From Mesorhizobium tamadayense (lineage in GTDB: Bacteria; Pseudomonadota; Alphaproteobacteria; Rhizobiales; Rhizobiaceae), in NCBI RefSeq assembly GCF_003863365.1, contig NZ_RQXT01000001.1, positions 1-64,000 of the forward strand: 64,000 bases of DNA. The letters are read 5' to 3'. A program made the position numbers and the translations under genes. Positions 35,337-42,906 of the stretch are shown in pieces (within the stretch, counting starts at the first letter, position 1; each line of letters starts with the position of its first letter). Below the pieces are notes generated by a model. It was not told where the DNA came from and ran no database searches. It saw only the letters and a list, made by a program, of their open reading frames with translations.

Positions 35337-35915
35337 ATGAATCTGCGCATTTCGGGAAAACACATGGACATCGGCGATGCGTTCCGCACGCGCATCAACG
35401 ATCGTGTCAACGAAGCGATTGAAAAGTATTTCGATCGGGGTTTTTCAGGACATGTAACGGTCATCAAGGCGGGGTCGCGCTTCTCGGCCGATTGCATGAT
35501 CCGTCTCGATTCCGGCGCCTCGCTGCAGGCGACCGGCGATGCCCAGGATCCCACGCTTGCCTTCGAGGCGGCCGCCGATCGCCTCGAAACGCGGCTGCGG
35601 CGCTACAAGCGCCGGCTGAAGTCGCATGGTCCCGGCAATGGCGAGGCTACCGACATCGCCTACACCGTGATGGAGCCACTGGCCGACGACGAGGAGGAAA
35701 TCCCGGAGAACTTCGCTCCGGCCATCGTCGCCGAATCGACCGTGACGCTTCGCACCATGTCGGTGGCGTCGGCCGTCATCGAGCTCGACACCAAGGACAG
35801 CCCGGTTTTCGTCTTCCGCAACGCCGGAAACGGCCATGTCAATATCGTCTACCGCAGGCCGGATGGAAACATCGGCTGGATCGATCCGTCGACGATCAAA
35901 GTCGCCCAGGGATAA
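35337..35915 (+). CDS. hpf: Ribosome hibernation promoting factor, long form
   Basis: A 192-residue long-form HPF that dimerises 70S ribosomes into 100S particles in stationary phase. Residues 1-105 are the S30AE ribosome-binding domain (MNLRISGKHMDIGDAFRTRI, EAAADRLETRLRRYKRRLK), joined by an acidic linker to the dimerisation domain (~130-190: SAVIELDTKDSPVFVFRNAG, VNIVYRRPDGNIGWIDP). The rpoN-hpf-ptsN order is conserved. It has its own leader of ~200 bases with a promoter and operator candidate. Confidence 0.96.
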   Translation: MNLRISGKHMDIGDAFRTRINDRVNEAIEKYFDRGFSGHVTVIKAGSRFSADCMIRLDSGASLQATGDAQDPTLAFEAAADRLETRLRRYKRRLKSHGPGNGEATDIAYTVMEPLADDEEEIPENFAPAIVAESTVTLRTMSVASAVIELDTKDSPVFVFRNAGNGHVNIVYRRPDGNIGWIDPSTIKVAQG

Positions 35916-35975
35916 GAAAACCGGCCGCGCGAGGGGGACGACCGGCGCGGCAGGCGAGCAAGGGATTTTTCAAGC

Positions 35976-36440
35976 ATGGATCTCAGCGATCTCATCAGCG
36001 TCTCGGCTATCATGCCGGCGTTGAAGGCGAATTCCAAGAAACAGCTTCTGCAATTGCTGTCGGAGAGGGCGGCGGCAATTTCAGGGATTCCGGAGCGGGA
36101 AGTGTTCGACACCATCCTGCAGCGCGAGCGGCTGGGCTCTACTGGCGTCGGCAATGGCATAGCCATTCCGCACGGCAAGCTCGCGGGCGTGAAGCGGATC
36201 GCGGGCGTGTTCGCCCGGCTGGAGACGCCGGTGGATTTCGAGGCGCTCGACGACCAGCCGGTCGACCTGGTGTTTCTGCTGCTTGCGCCCGAAGGCGCCG
36301 GCGCCGACCATCTCAAGGCGCTGTCGCGCATCGCGCGTGTGCTGCGCGACGCCGATACGGTGGCCAAGATCAGGGGAACGCGCGACGCGGTGGCGATCCA
36401 CGCGCTGTTGTCGGACACGCAGGCCTCGCACGCTGCCTGA
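35976..36440 (+). CDS. ptsN: PTS nitrogen-regulatory protein EIIA(Ntr)
   Basis: A 154-residue EIIA-type protein, the final acceptor of the nitrogen phosphotransfer chain, linking nitrogen/potassium status to gene regulation. The phosphorylated His is His66 in GIAIPHGKL. LAPEGAGADHLKALSRIARV is typical of the family's C-terminal half. In rhizobia and other bacteria EIIA-Ntr can modulate potassium transport, and a kdpDE pair lies at the right end of this window. Located 60 bases after hpf. Confidence 0.96.
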   Translation: MDLSDLISVSAIMPALKANSKKQLLQLLSERAAAISGIPEREVFDTILQRERLGSTGVGNGIAIPHGKLAGVKRIAGVFARLETPVDFEALDDQPVDLVFLLLAPEGAGADHLKALSRIARVLRDADTVAKIRGTRDAVAIHALLSDTQASHAA

Positions 36441-36461
36441 AGCTTTAGGGGTAAAACCTCT

Positions 36462-36486
36462 AAAGAGCCGCCGGGAGCGGCCCTTT
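36462..36486 (+). terminator. Rho-independent-like terminator of ptsN
   Basis: Stem GCCGC (36467-36471) and GCGGC (36477-36481) with a 5-base loop, extended by AAAG and CTTT on the outside with one mismatch, 22 bases after the ptsN stop. The downstream T-run is short (CTTTCC). Confidence 0.6.
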
Positions 36487-36499
36487 CCAATTCAGACGA

Positions 36500-36530
36500 T
36501 GACCCCAAATTCAAATAGTAACTGGGGTCA
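36500..36530. repeat. TGACCCCA hairpin between convergent ptsN and DUF1150 genes
   Basis: TGACCCCA (36500-36507) and TGGGGTCA (36523-36530), perfect 8-base arms with a 15-base AT-rich loop. The right arm contains the stop codon of the DUF1150 gene. The same arm sequence recurs at 39142-39172. Probably a transcription terminator for one or both strands. Confidence 0.6.
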
Positions 36531-36785
36531 GTGAATGGCGACCGTGGTCAGGTCGTTCTCCAGCGCACCCGCCAGCGCCCGGTCGCGGGCATCGGAAAGC
36601 AGGATCGGCTGGCCGTTGGCGGCAAACAGCGCCCACAGTTCCAGGCCGGGCGCGATTTCGCCGAGGCCGGGGAAGCGGCCGCGCAGATCGTCGCTCGATA
36701 CTTTCCTCAGGTAAGCGACCGAACCTTCGCCAAGATGAGCGAACTCGCCGCTGGTCATGGTCAGGGTTTCGTCAGTTCTGGTCAT
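36528..36785 (-). CDS. DUF1150 family protein
   Basis: An 85-residue protein of DUF1150, a Rhizobiales family recognised by YLRKVSSDDLRGRFPGL and ANGQPILLSDARDRALAGAL. Often encoded next to small heat-shock genes, as here (64 bases downstream of the Hsp20 gene, same strand). The function is unknown; co-transcription with Hsp20 suggests a stress-linked role. Its stop codon is in the TGACCCCA hairpin. Confidence 0.9.
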   Translation of the reverse strand: MTRTDETLTMTSGEFAHLGEGSVAYLRKVSSDDLRGRFPGLGEIAPGLELWALFAANGQPILLSDARDRALAGALENDLTTVAIH

Positions 36786-36849
36786 TTCAAGCCTCCTTGG
36801 CGCGAGGACGCCACTTCCGGCCGTCCCGCATTAGAGCCATCGGCAAAGA

Positions 36850-37275
36850 TCAGTCTTTCACCGATATGTTTATTTTCCGTACCAGCCGCTCGGCCTCCGG
36901 ACGGTCGAGATCGATCGACAAAAGGCCGTTCTTCAATTCCGCGCCGACCACCCGCATGCCATCGGCCAGCACGAAGCAGCGCTGGAACTGGCGCGCGGCG
37001 ATGCCGCGGTGGAGGAACTCGCGCTCGGTGTCGTCGGTCTGACGGCCGCGCACGATCAGCTGGTTTTCCTCCGTGGTGACATCGAGGTCGCTTTCGGCAA
37101 AACCCGCCACGGCAAGCGTGATGCGCAGCCTCTCGGCCTTGCCGTCCGAGGCGCCTAGGCGCTCGATGTTGTAGGGGGGATAGCTGTCCCCCGACTTCGC
37201 CAGACGCTCCAGCGTCTTTTCCATGGCGTCGAAACCCAGAAGGAGCGGGCTCGAAAAGGGCGTCATTCGACTCAT
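36850..37275 (-). CDS. Small heat-shock protein Hsp20 family
   Basis: A 141-residue alpha-crystallin-type chaperone (IbpA/HspA-like, class A of rhizobia). The alpha-crystallin domain spans ~35-125 (YNIERLGAS, LRITLAVAGFAESDLDV, GIAARQFQRCFVLADGMRVV, NGLLSIDLDRPEAERLVRKI). It binds unfolding proteins. The leader carries a ROSE-like thermometer and an RpoH promoter candidate, giving double heat control. Followed by DUF1150. Confidence 0.95.
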   Translation of the reverse strand: MSRMTPFSSPLLLGFDAMEKTLERLAKSGDSYPPYNIERLGASDGKAERLRITLAVAGFAESDLDVTTEENQLIVRGRQTDDTEREFLHRGIAARQFQRCFVLADGMRVVGAELKNGLLSIDLDRPEAERLVRKINISVKD

Positions 37276-37340
37276 TGTTACACTGTCCTCTCAAGAGCGA
37301 CATAAACTGGAAAAACCCGGATGGCATTTTTCCCGATTGC
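37276..37340 (-). promoter_or_regulatory. ROSE-like RNA thermometer in the Hsp20 leader
   Basis: In the minus-strand leader, the last hairpin (37286-37300) reads UCGCU CUUG(A)GAGGA: the U(U/C)GCU motif facing the Shine-Dalgarno AGAGGA, with the bulged G characteristic of ROSE elements. A second hairpin upstream pairs GGAAAAA (37327-37333 side) with TTTTTCC (37309-37315 side). Location immediately before a small heat-shock gene fits the known role: opening at high temperature to allow translation. Confidence 0.6.
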
Positions 37341-37344
37341 GTTG

Positions 37345-37373
37345 ATATGGTCCGCCGCGCGATCAAGTTCAAG
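37345..37373 (-). promoter_or_regulatory. Candidate RpoH promoter of the Hsp20 gene
   Basis: On the minus strand: CTTGAA (37373-37368), 17 bases, CCATAT (37350-37345), about 70 bases before the start codon. Identical to the rhizobial heat-shock sigma consensus as I recall it (CTTGAA, ~17, CCATAT). Confidence 0.7.
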
Positions 37374-37416
37374 CCGTCAAAACCCCGCCCAAAAAGACTC
37401 CCCAAAAGGAATTGAA

Positions 37417-38358
37417 ATGCCCCAGTCACGAAAGATCATCATCGACACGGACCCCGGCCAGGACGATGCCGTCGCCATATTGCTGGCGCTCGGCAGCTCC
37501 GAGCTGGAGGTCGTCGGCATCACCGCCGTTGCCGGCAACGTGCCGCTGAAACTCACCGAGAAGAATGCCCGCAAGATTTGCGAGCTCGCCGGCCGGCCCG
37601 ACATCAAGGTCTATGCCGGCGCCATCCGCCCGCTGGCGCGGGAGCTCGTCACCGCCGAGGAAGTGCATGGCAAGACCGGCCTCAACGGACCGCAACTGCC
37701 CGAACCGACGATGCCGCTGCAGGAGCAGTACGCGGTCGATTTCATCGTCGAGACGCTGATGCGCGAGGAAAGCGGCACCATCACGCTCTGCCCGCTCGGG
37801 CCGCTCACCAATATCGCGCTGGCGCTGATCCGCGAGCCGCGGATCGCGCCGCGCATCAAGGAAATCGTGCTGATGGGCGGCGGTTTCTTCGAGGGCGGCA
37901 ACGTCACGCCAGCGGCCGAATTCAACATCTATGTCGACCCGCAGGCGGCCGATCTGGTGTTCAAGTCGGGCATACCGATCGTGATGATGCCGCTCGATGT
38001 CACCCACAAGGCGCTGACCACGGCAAGGCGGACCAAGGCTTTCCGCGAGCTAGGCACCAGGGTCGGCACGGCCACTGCCCAGATGCTGGAGTTCTTCGAG
38101 CGTTTCGACGAGGAGAAATACGGCACCGATGGCGGGCCGCTGCACGATCCTTGCGTGATCGCCTATCTCATCAAGCCGGAGCTGTTCAAAGGCCGCCGCT
38201 GCAGCGTCAGCGTCGAGACGGCTTCCGAGCTCACCATGGGCATGACTGTGATCGACTGGTGGGGCGTCACCAAGCGCGAGAAGAACGCCATGGTGATGCG
38301 CGACATCGACCATGACGCGTTCTTCGGGCTGCTGCTGGAGAGGCTGGGGCGGCTGTAG
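37417..38358 (+). CDS. Nucleoside hydrolase (inosine-uridine preferring type)
   Basis: A 313-residue nucleoside N-ribohydrolase that cleaves nucleosides to base and ribose. The metal-binding DTDPGQDDA motif sits at ~11-19; later conserved LCPLGPLTNIALAL and the active-site stretch DGGPLHDPCVIAYLI with His/Asp are present. The ATG at 37417 follows AAAAGGA. Divergent from the Hsp20 gene with a 141-base gap shared with the thermometer and promoters. Ribose released here could feed the ribokinase 4 kb downstream. Confidence 0.94.
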   Translation: MPQSRKIIIDTDPGQDDAVAILLALGSSELEVVGITAVAGNVPLKLTEKNARKICELAGRPDIKVYAGAIRPLARELVTAEEVHGKTGLNGPQLPEPTMPLQEQYAVDFIVETLMREESGTITLCPLGPLTNIALALIREPRIAPRIKEIVLMGGGFFEGGNVTPAAEFNIYVDPQAADLVFKSGIPIVMMPLDVTHKALTTARRTKAFRELGTRVGTATAQMLEFFERFDEEKYGTDGGPLHDPCVIAYLIKPELFKGRRCSVSVETASELTMGMTVIDWWGVTKREKNAMVMRDIDHDAFFGLLLERLGRL

Positions 38359-38409
38359 GGGCGCTCATTCTCGCAGCAGCCGATATGTGTTGGCACCACG
38401 CTTGTGGTG

Positions 38410-38745
38410 CTAGCGCTCGATGGGGACGATCGAACCGACAGGGTGCGGTATCCCCACTCCGTCATCTACCGATATCTCTGCGTCACCATCCTCGAGGCGC
38501 ACGTCGTAGGCGTAATACAGCCCGCGGCCGACGGCGGCTGTCGGGTTGACGGGCATCAGTCTGACGTACTCGACAATGCCGGTCACGCGTTGCGTTGAGA
38601 TGACTGGATTATTTTGTAACCGCACGACGCCGATGATTCCGCTCAGCGCGAAGGCGCAAAAGAAAGCGACGCCGATCACGGCGTCGCTGTACTCGTATTG
38701 CCAAATAAGCAAGCGATTCCGGAAGGAAACGTTTGACTTGTTCAT
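38410..38745 (-). CDS. Small membrane protein, member 1 of a tandem pair
   Basis: A 111-residue protein with one membrane helix (~21-42: DAVIGVAFFCAFALSGIIGV) followed by a soluble domain ending in GIPHPVGSIVPIER. No family recognised. Its C-terminus shares a HPxGSxxxIER pattern with the next minus-strand gene upstream (38819-39136, RPHPIGSHANIER), so the two look like diverged duplicates. The extracytoplasmic part could bind a small ligand; nothing more can be said. Confidence 0.6.
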   Translation of the reverse strand: MNKSNVSFRNRLLIWQYEYSDAVIGVAFFCAFALSGIIGVVRLQNNPVISTQRVTGIVEYVRLMPVNPTAAVGRGLYYAYDVRLEDGDAEISVDDGVGIPHPVGSIVPIER

Positions 38746-38818
38746 GGTGAAGAGTTGTGGTGACGGCTAAAGCTATTCAATATGTTCTTGAAAATAATTG
38801 CGGTTGAAAGCCCGAGGC

Positions 38819-39136
38819 TCATTCCGGGAATCGATAGAAAACGAAGCCGTTGTCGCGGGTGACGCGTTCTATATTCGCGTGTGAGCCGATCGGGTGAGGG
38901 CGATTGTCATTGGCGAGAACCGTAGCGCCGCTATCGAGAAAGAGCACATAGATTGTCGGGGAGCCTTTTCCCCATTGAACGCTCCTGATTGTAGCGCCCA
39001 ATGCATCGACCGAACGGACGGGGCTGGCATCATTTGTCACTTGTCGGATGAAGACGAACGCACCAAACGCAAACAGCACGCCAACCAGCAGAATGGCGAG
39101 CGCGTTTCTGCGTAGTTCAGTGTACCTTTTAGGCAT
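38819..39136 (-). CDS. Small membrane protein, member 2 of a tandem pair
   Basis: A 105-residue protein with one membrane helix (~11-31: NALAILLVGVLFAFGAFVFI) and a soluble tail containing VLFLDSGATVLANDNRPHPI, GSHANIERVTRDNGFVFYRF. Similar in layout and C-terminal motif to the neighbouring 111-residue protein, 73 bases downstream on the same strand. No known family. The AT content here is higher than in flanking genes, which suggests acquisition. Confidence 0.6.
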   Translation of the reverse strand: MPKRYTELRRNALAILLVGVLFAFGAFVFIRQVTNDASPVRSVDALGATIRSVQWGKGSPTIYVLFLDSGATVLANDNRPHPIGSHANIERVTRDNGFVFYRFPE

Positions 39137-39141
39137 TTGCT

Positions 39142-39172
39142 TGACCCCCAGCGACTTATGATGTGGGGGTCA
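39142..39172. repeat. TGACCCCCA hairpin, second copy
   Basis: TGACCCCCA (39142-39150) and TGGGGGTCA (39164-39172), perfect 9-base arms with a 13-base loop. It follows the 3' end of the LysE-family gene and precedes the small membrane protein gene; arm sequence matches the hairpin at 36500-36530. Confidence 0.65.
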
Positions 39173-39204
39173 GAAGTGTTGTTGTGAAGGCCTGTTCGTT
39201 TGTC

Positions 39205-39819
39205 TTACTTCGCCTTCGAGAACGCCAGCCACAGCCCGCCGCCGACCAGGAAGCTGCCGCTGATGCGGGACATAAGCTTGACGCGGCTGGCCGAGAGCAG
39301 GCGCCCGGCGCGGCCGGCGGCAAGCGCGTAGGTCGAGTCCGACAAGGCGGCAAAGACCATGGCGGTCAGGCCCATGACCACGATCTGCAGCGTGTAATTG
39401 CCGTGCGGCGCGATGAACTGCGGGAAGAAGGCGCCAAAGAACACCAGCGTTTTCGGATTGGAGATCGCGACCAGGAAGCCCTGCAGGAAGAAGCCGCCGC
39501 GCGGCTTTTTCACCGACCCGTCGGCGTTCAGCTTGCCTTTCGAGCGGAACATCTGCACGCCCATCCAGATCAGATAGCCGGCGCCGATCAGTCGCACCCA
39601 CTCGAACCAGTGGCCCATGCCGGCGATCAGCGTGTTGAGGCCGATGCCGACGATGGCAATCATGATGGCAAGCCCGGCTTGAGTGCCCGCGACATTGGCG
39701 AGCCCGGCGCGCGAGCCGTGACGCATGCTGTTGGCGATGATCAGCGTGACCGTCGGCCCGGGCACCAGGACGATGACGATGCAGGCGACGACATAGGTGG
39801 CGTAGAGTTCCAGCGACAT
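39205..39819 (-). CDS. LysE/RhtB family amino-acid exporter
   Basis: A 204-residue inner-membrane protein with the LysE-superfamily layout of six hydrophobic helices. LVPGPTVTLIIANSMRHGSR (helix 1-2, glycine/proline rich) and SNPKTLVFFGAFFPQFI (central signature) are diagnostic. Exports amino acids or derivatives; substrate unknown. The ATG at 39819 was preferred because 24 upstream codons are Arg-rich and unlikely. Same strand as the amidase, 92 bases apart. Confidence 0.93.
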   Translation of the reverse strand: MSLELYATYVVACIVIVLVPGPTVTLIIANSMRHGSRAGLANVAGTQAGLAIMIAIVGIGLNTLIAGMGHWFEWVRLIGAGYLIWMGVQMFRSKGKLNADGSVKKPRGGFFLQGFLVAISNPKTLVFFGAFFPQFIAPHGNYTLQIVVMGLTAMVFAALSDSTYALAAGRAGRLLSASRVKLMSRISGSFLVGGGLWLAFSKAK

Positions 39820-39911
39820 GGTCTTGCCTCGAACAGGATGGCGCCGACTTGGGCGGAGCGCGATCAATGCACGGAGTTCGCGCCGGCGCAAGCGCGCCGG
39901 CCAGGTGGCCG

Positions 39912-41363
39912 TCAGGCAGCGCCCACCGGCCAGGGCAGCGTCGCCTCATAGGCGGCGCCGGCTTTGAGCACGGCGAGGTCGCCGCGTGGGCGGCCGATCA
40001 ACTGCATGCCCATCGGCCGGCCCTTGTCGTCGAAGCCGACCGGGACGTTGAGCGCCGGGCAGCCGCCCAGGGTGGCAAAGGCGGAGACCTGCATCCAGCG
40101 GTGATAGCTGTCCATGGCCCGCCCGGCGACCTCGCGCGGCCAGTGGGTGGCTACGTCGAAGGGGAAGATCTGCGCCGTTGGCAGGACGATGAGGTCGAAG
40201 CGCTCGAACAGCGACAGCAGCGTGCGGTGCCATGAGGAGCGCCAGACCGTGGCGGCATGGACCTGCGGCGCGGTGAGGCGGATTGCCTGCTCGACTTCCC
40301 AAACCACTTCCGGCTTCAGCAGCTTGCGTTTTTCCGGATCGTCATAGTGCGCCTTCAGCCCGCAGCCGCTGCTTGCCTGGCGCAGCGTCACGAAGGCCTG
40401 CCATAGCGCCTCGAAGTCGAAATCCGGCACCAGCGCCTCGGTATGGAAGGACGCATCGGCGAAGCGGGCGAGGGCGGCCTGGCAAAGGTCGAGGATTCCA
40501 GGCTCCATCGGCAAGTGGCCGCCGAGATCGCCGAGCCAGGCGGTGCGACCGCCGGTGGCTTTCGTGCGCAAACCTTCGAGGAACGAGCCCTGCTTGTGAT
40601 GCGACAGCGGCGCGTGCGGATGGTAGCCGGCCTGCTCGTCGAGCAGCAGCGCGATATCGGCGACGTTGCGGCCCATCGGCCCCTCGACGCCCATCTGGGC
40701 GTGGAAGACATCAATGTCGGGGCCGGCTGGCACGAGTCCCTGCGAGGGGCGGAAGCCGTAGACGTTGTTGTAGGCCGCCGGATTGCGCAGCGAGCCGCCG
40801 AAGTCGCTGCCGTCGGCCAAAGGCACCATGTCGAGCGCCAGCGCCACGGCTGCGCCGCCGCTCGAGCCGCCGGCAGTGAGCGCCGGATCGAAGGCATTGA
40901 GCGTCGGGCCGAAGACCGGATTGTAGGTGTTGGAACCCAGCCCGAATTCGGGAACATTGGTCTTGCCGATGATGATGGCGCCGGCCTTGCGGAGCCGCTC
41001 GACGAAGAAGTCGTCCTCTTGCGGGACGAAATCGGCGAAGATCGGCGAGCCGAAAGTGGTCCTCAGGCCCTTGGTGAGGGCCAGGTCCTTGATGGCGATC
41101 GGCAGGCCGAACAACGATCCAGCCGCGCCGCCCTGCGCCAAATGGGTATCGGCCCGCTCGGCTTCCGCCAGGACGTCGGCGCGCTCGCGCAGCGACACGA
41201 TGGCGTTGACCAACGGGTTTACGGCCTCGATGCGGTCGAGGAAAGCGGCGACCACTTCGCGCACCGAAAGGCGCCGTTGCCGAATGGCTTGGGCAAGATC
41301 GATCGCCGACAAGCGGCAGATGTCGCCGGCCGGCGGCACGGCATGTTTCGTAGCGGGGCGCAT
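39912..41363 (-). CDS. Amidase signature family protein
   Basis: A 483-residue Ser-cisSer-Lys amidase. Catalytic residues by pattern: Lys92 (AIKDLALTKG), Ser167 (TAGGSSGGAAVAL) and nucleophile Ser191 (DFGGSLRNPAAYNN). Family members hydrolyse amides, including indole-acetamide, nicotinamide or aryl amides; GatA-like tRNA amidotransferases are ruled out by context and lack of GatB/C. The stop of ribokinase is only 5 bases upstream, so the pair is an operon. Confidence 0.92.
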   Translation of the reverse strand: MRPATKHAVPPAGDICRLSAIDLAQAIRQRRLSVREVVAAFLDRIEAVNPLVNAIVSLRERADVLAEAERADTHLAQGGAAGSLFGLPIAIKDLALTKGLRTTFGSPIFADFVPQEDDFFVERLRKAGAIIIGKTNVPEFGLGSNTYNPVFGPTLNAFDPALTAGGSSGGAAVALALDMVPLADGSDFGGSLRNPAAYNNVYGFRPSQGLVPAGPDIDVFHAQMGVEGPMGRNVADIALLLDEQAGYHPHAPLSHHKQGSFLEGLRTKATGGRTAWLGDLGGHLPMEPGILDLCQAALARFADASFHTEALVPDFDFEALWQAFVTLRQASSGCGLKAHYDDPEKRKLLKPEVVWEVEQAIRLTAPQVHAATVWRSSWHRTLLSLFERFDLIVLPTAQIFPFDVATHWPREVAGRAMDSYHRWMQVSAFATLGGCPALNVPVGFDDKGRPMGMQLIGRPRGDLAVLKAGAAYEATLPWPVGAA

Positions 41364-41368
41364 CGCCG

Positions 41369-42271
41369 TCACCGCGCGGCCAAGGCGGCGTCGACGTCCT
41401 TTGCCAGCGGGATCGCCGGCTGCGCGCCCGGCTTCAGGCAGGCGAGCGAGCCTGCCGCCGCGGCGCGCGCAAGCGCCTGCTCCAGCGAGAGGCCCGACGA
41501 CAGGCCGGCGCCGAAATAGCCGCAAAAGGTGTCGCCGGCGCCGACCGTGTCGACTGGGGCGATCTTGAGCGCCGGGACGGTGAGGGAATGGTCGGGGGTG
41601 GCGGCCAGCACGCCGTCGCCGCCGAGCGTGACAACGATAGCGCGGCCGGTCTTTTGGGCATAGTCGCGCATCCGCGCCTGCCGGTCCCGCCCGGAGAGCG
41701 CCAGCGCCTCGCCATAGAGGTCGAACTCGGTCTCGTTGGCGACGGCGTAGTCGGCCTTGCTGAGAAAACCGGAAGCCTCGACGCGGAAAGGCGCGGTGTT
41801 GAGCACGCTGACGGCGCCTGCCGAGCGTGCTGCATCGAGCGCCGCTTCCACCGTGTGCAGAGGGATCTCATGCTGCAAGAGCACGACATCGCCCTTCTTC
41901 AGGAAGGCTTTGGCGACGTCGCCGGGCAGCACCGAATCATTGGCGCCCGGCACTACGGCGATCACGTTCTCGCCGTCGGCTCCGACCAGGATCAGCGCCG
42001 TGCCGGTCGAGGCGAAGCTTTCGCCGACGCCGGAAAGATCGACCTTGCCGGCTTTCAGCAGCGCCAGCGCTTCGGCGGCAAAGCTGTCCTTGCCGACGGC
42101 GCCCACCAAGCGCACCTTGGCGCCGGCGCGGGCCGCTGCCAGCGCCTGGTTGGCGCCCTTGCCGCCGGGCGCGGTGGCGAAGGCGGAGCCGCGGACCGTC
42201 TCGCCGGGTTCCGGCAGGCGGTCGACATTGGCGATCAGGTCGAGGTTGATCGAGCCGACTATGATGATCAA
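41369..42271 (-). CDS. rbsK: Ribokinase
   Basis: A 300-residue PfkB-family sugar kinase phosphorylating ribose. GGKGANQALAAARAGA at ~34 and DTVGAGDTFCGYF near residue 245 (catalytic Asp in GAGD) are the family signatures. The start is a TTG at 42271: AGGAGG lies six bases before it, while the only upstream reading adds foreign-looking residues. It may salvage ribose from the nucleoside hydrolase. Directly precedes the amidase gene. Confidence 0.9.
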   Translation of the reverse strand: MIIIVGSINLDLIANVDRLPEPGETVRGSAFATAPGGKGANQALAAARAGAKVRLVGAVGKDSFAAEALALLKAGKVDLSGVGESFASTGTALILVGADGENVIAVVPGANDSVLPGDVAKAFLKKGDVVLLQHEIPLHTVEAALDAARSAGAVSVLNTAPFRVEASGFLSKADYAVANETEFDLYGEALALSGRDRQARMRDYAQKTGRAIVVTLGGDGVLAATPDHSLTVPALKIAPVDTVGAGDTFCGYFGAGLSSGLSLEQALARAAAAGSLACLKPGAQPAIPLAKDVDAALAAR

Positions 42272-42423
42272 GAAACGCCTCCTGCCGGAGCGGGTTGGCC
42301 TTCGATAAAAGGCTGAACCGCTCCAAGTCCTTGCTTTTACGCAATTGATTGCGCGCGAGGCTAGCCGCAAAGACGGCCGGTTGCCAGATCATGTCGCTTT
42401 ATGCGCGCCGCTGGCCCACAGCA

Positions 42424-42906
42424 TCATTCGCAGCGCAGAGTGACCGTGCCCTGGTAATTGCCCGCCGGGAAGATGCCGGGCGATTTCGTCGCCGTGAGAT
42501 CGACCTGGACGGAGTGGGTCCCGTTGATGACGCGCTGCGGCGAGCCGCCAGGGATGTCGGGCCCGGAGCCGTCGAGGCGGAAGACGGTATCAAAGGTGAC
42601 GTTGGTGTCGCCGCCGCTCGGCGAGGAGGTGAAGGCGATCGGCGCCGGTGCCGAGACCGAATAGCAATCCAGCAGGTTGAGGATCGTGCAGAGCAGCGAG
42701 CTTGCCGTGATGGTGGCGGTTGCGCTCGATCCGCCCGCCTGCCTGGAGCCGAAGATGTTGATCGCCGGGTTCGATTTCATCGTTTCCGAGGCACCGATCA
42801 TGATGGTGCAGGTGCCGATGATTGCCGCTTGCGCCGGGAGATGGAAGCCGGCAAGCAACGCCATCGCCAGCAGCACGCGGCTATCTCTTCTTCTTTTTCT
42901 TGTCAT
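42424..42906 (-). CDS. Secreted DUF4402-like fimbrial subunit
   Basis: A 160-residue exported protein: signal peptide 1-28 (VLLAMALLAGFHLPAQA), then a beta-rich, Ser/Thr/Gly-rich domain with DVTFDTVFRLDG-type strands, ending in the pilin-like C-terminal strand GNYQGTVTLRCE. The layout is that of small Ig-like fold subunits of the spore-coat-U/DUF4402 kind assembled with a periplasmic chaperone, which is encoded upstream in the same operon. Overlaps the preceding gene by 26 bases. Confidence 0.65.
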   Translation of the reverse strand: MTRKRRRDSRVLLAMALLAGFHLPAQAAIIGTCTIMIGASETMKSNPAINIFGSRQAGGSSATATITASSLLCTILNLLDCYSVSAPAPIAFTSSPSGGDTNVTFDTVFRLDGSGPDIPGGSPQRVINGTHSVQVDLTATKSPGIFPAGNYQGTVTLRCE

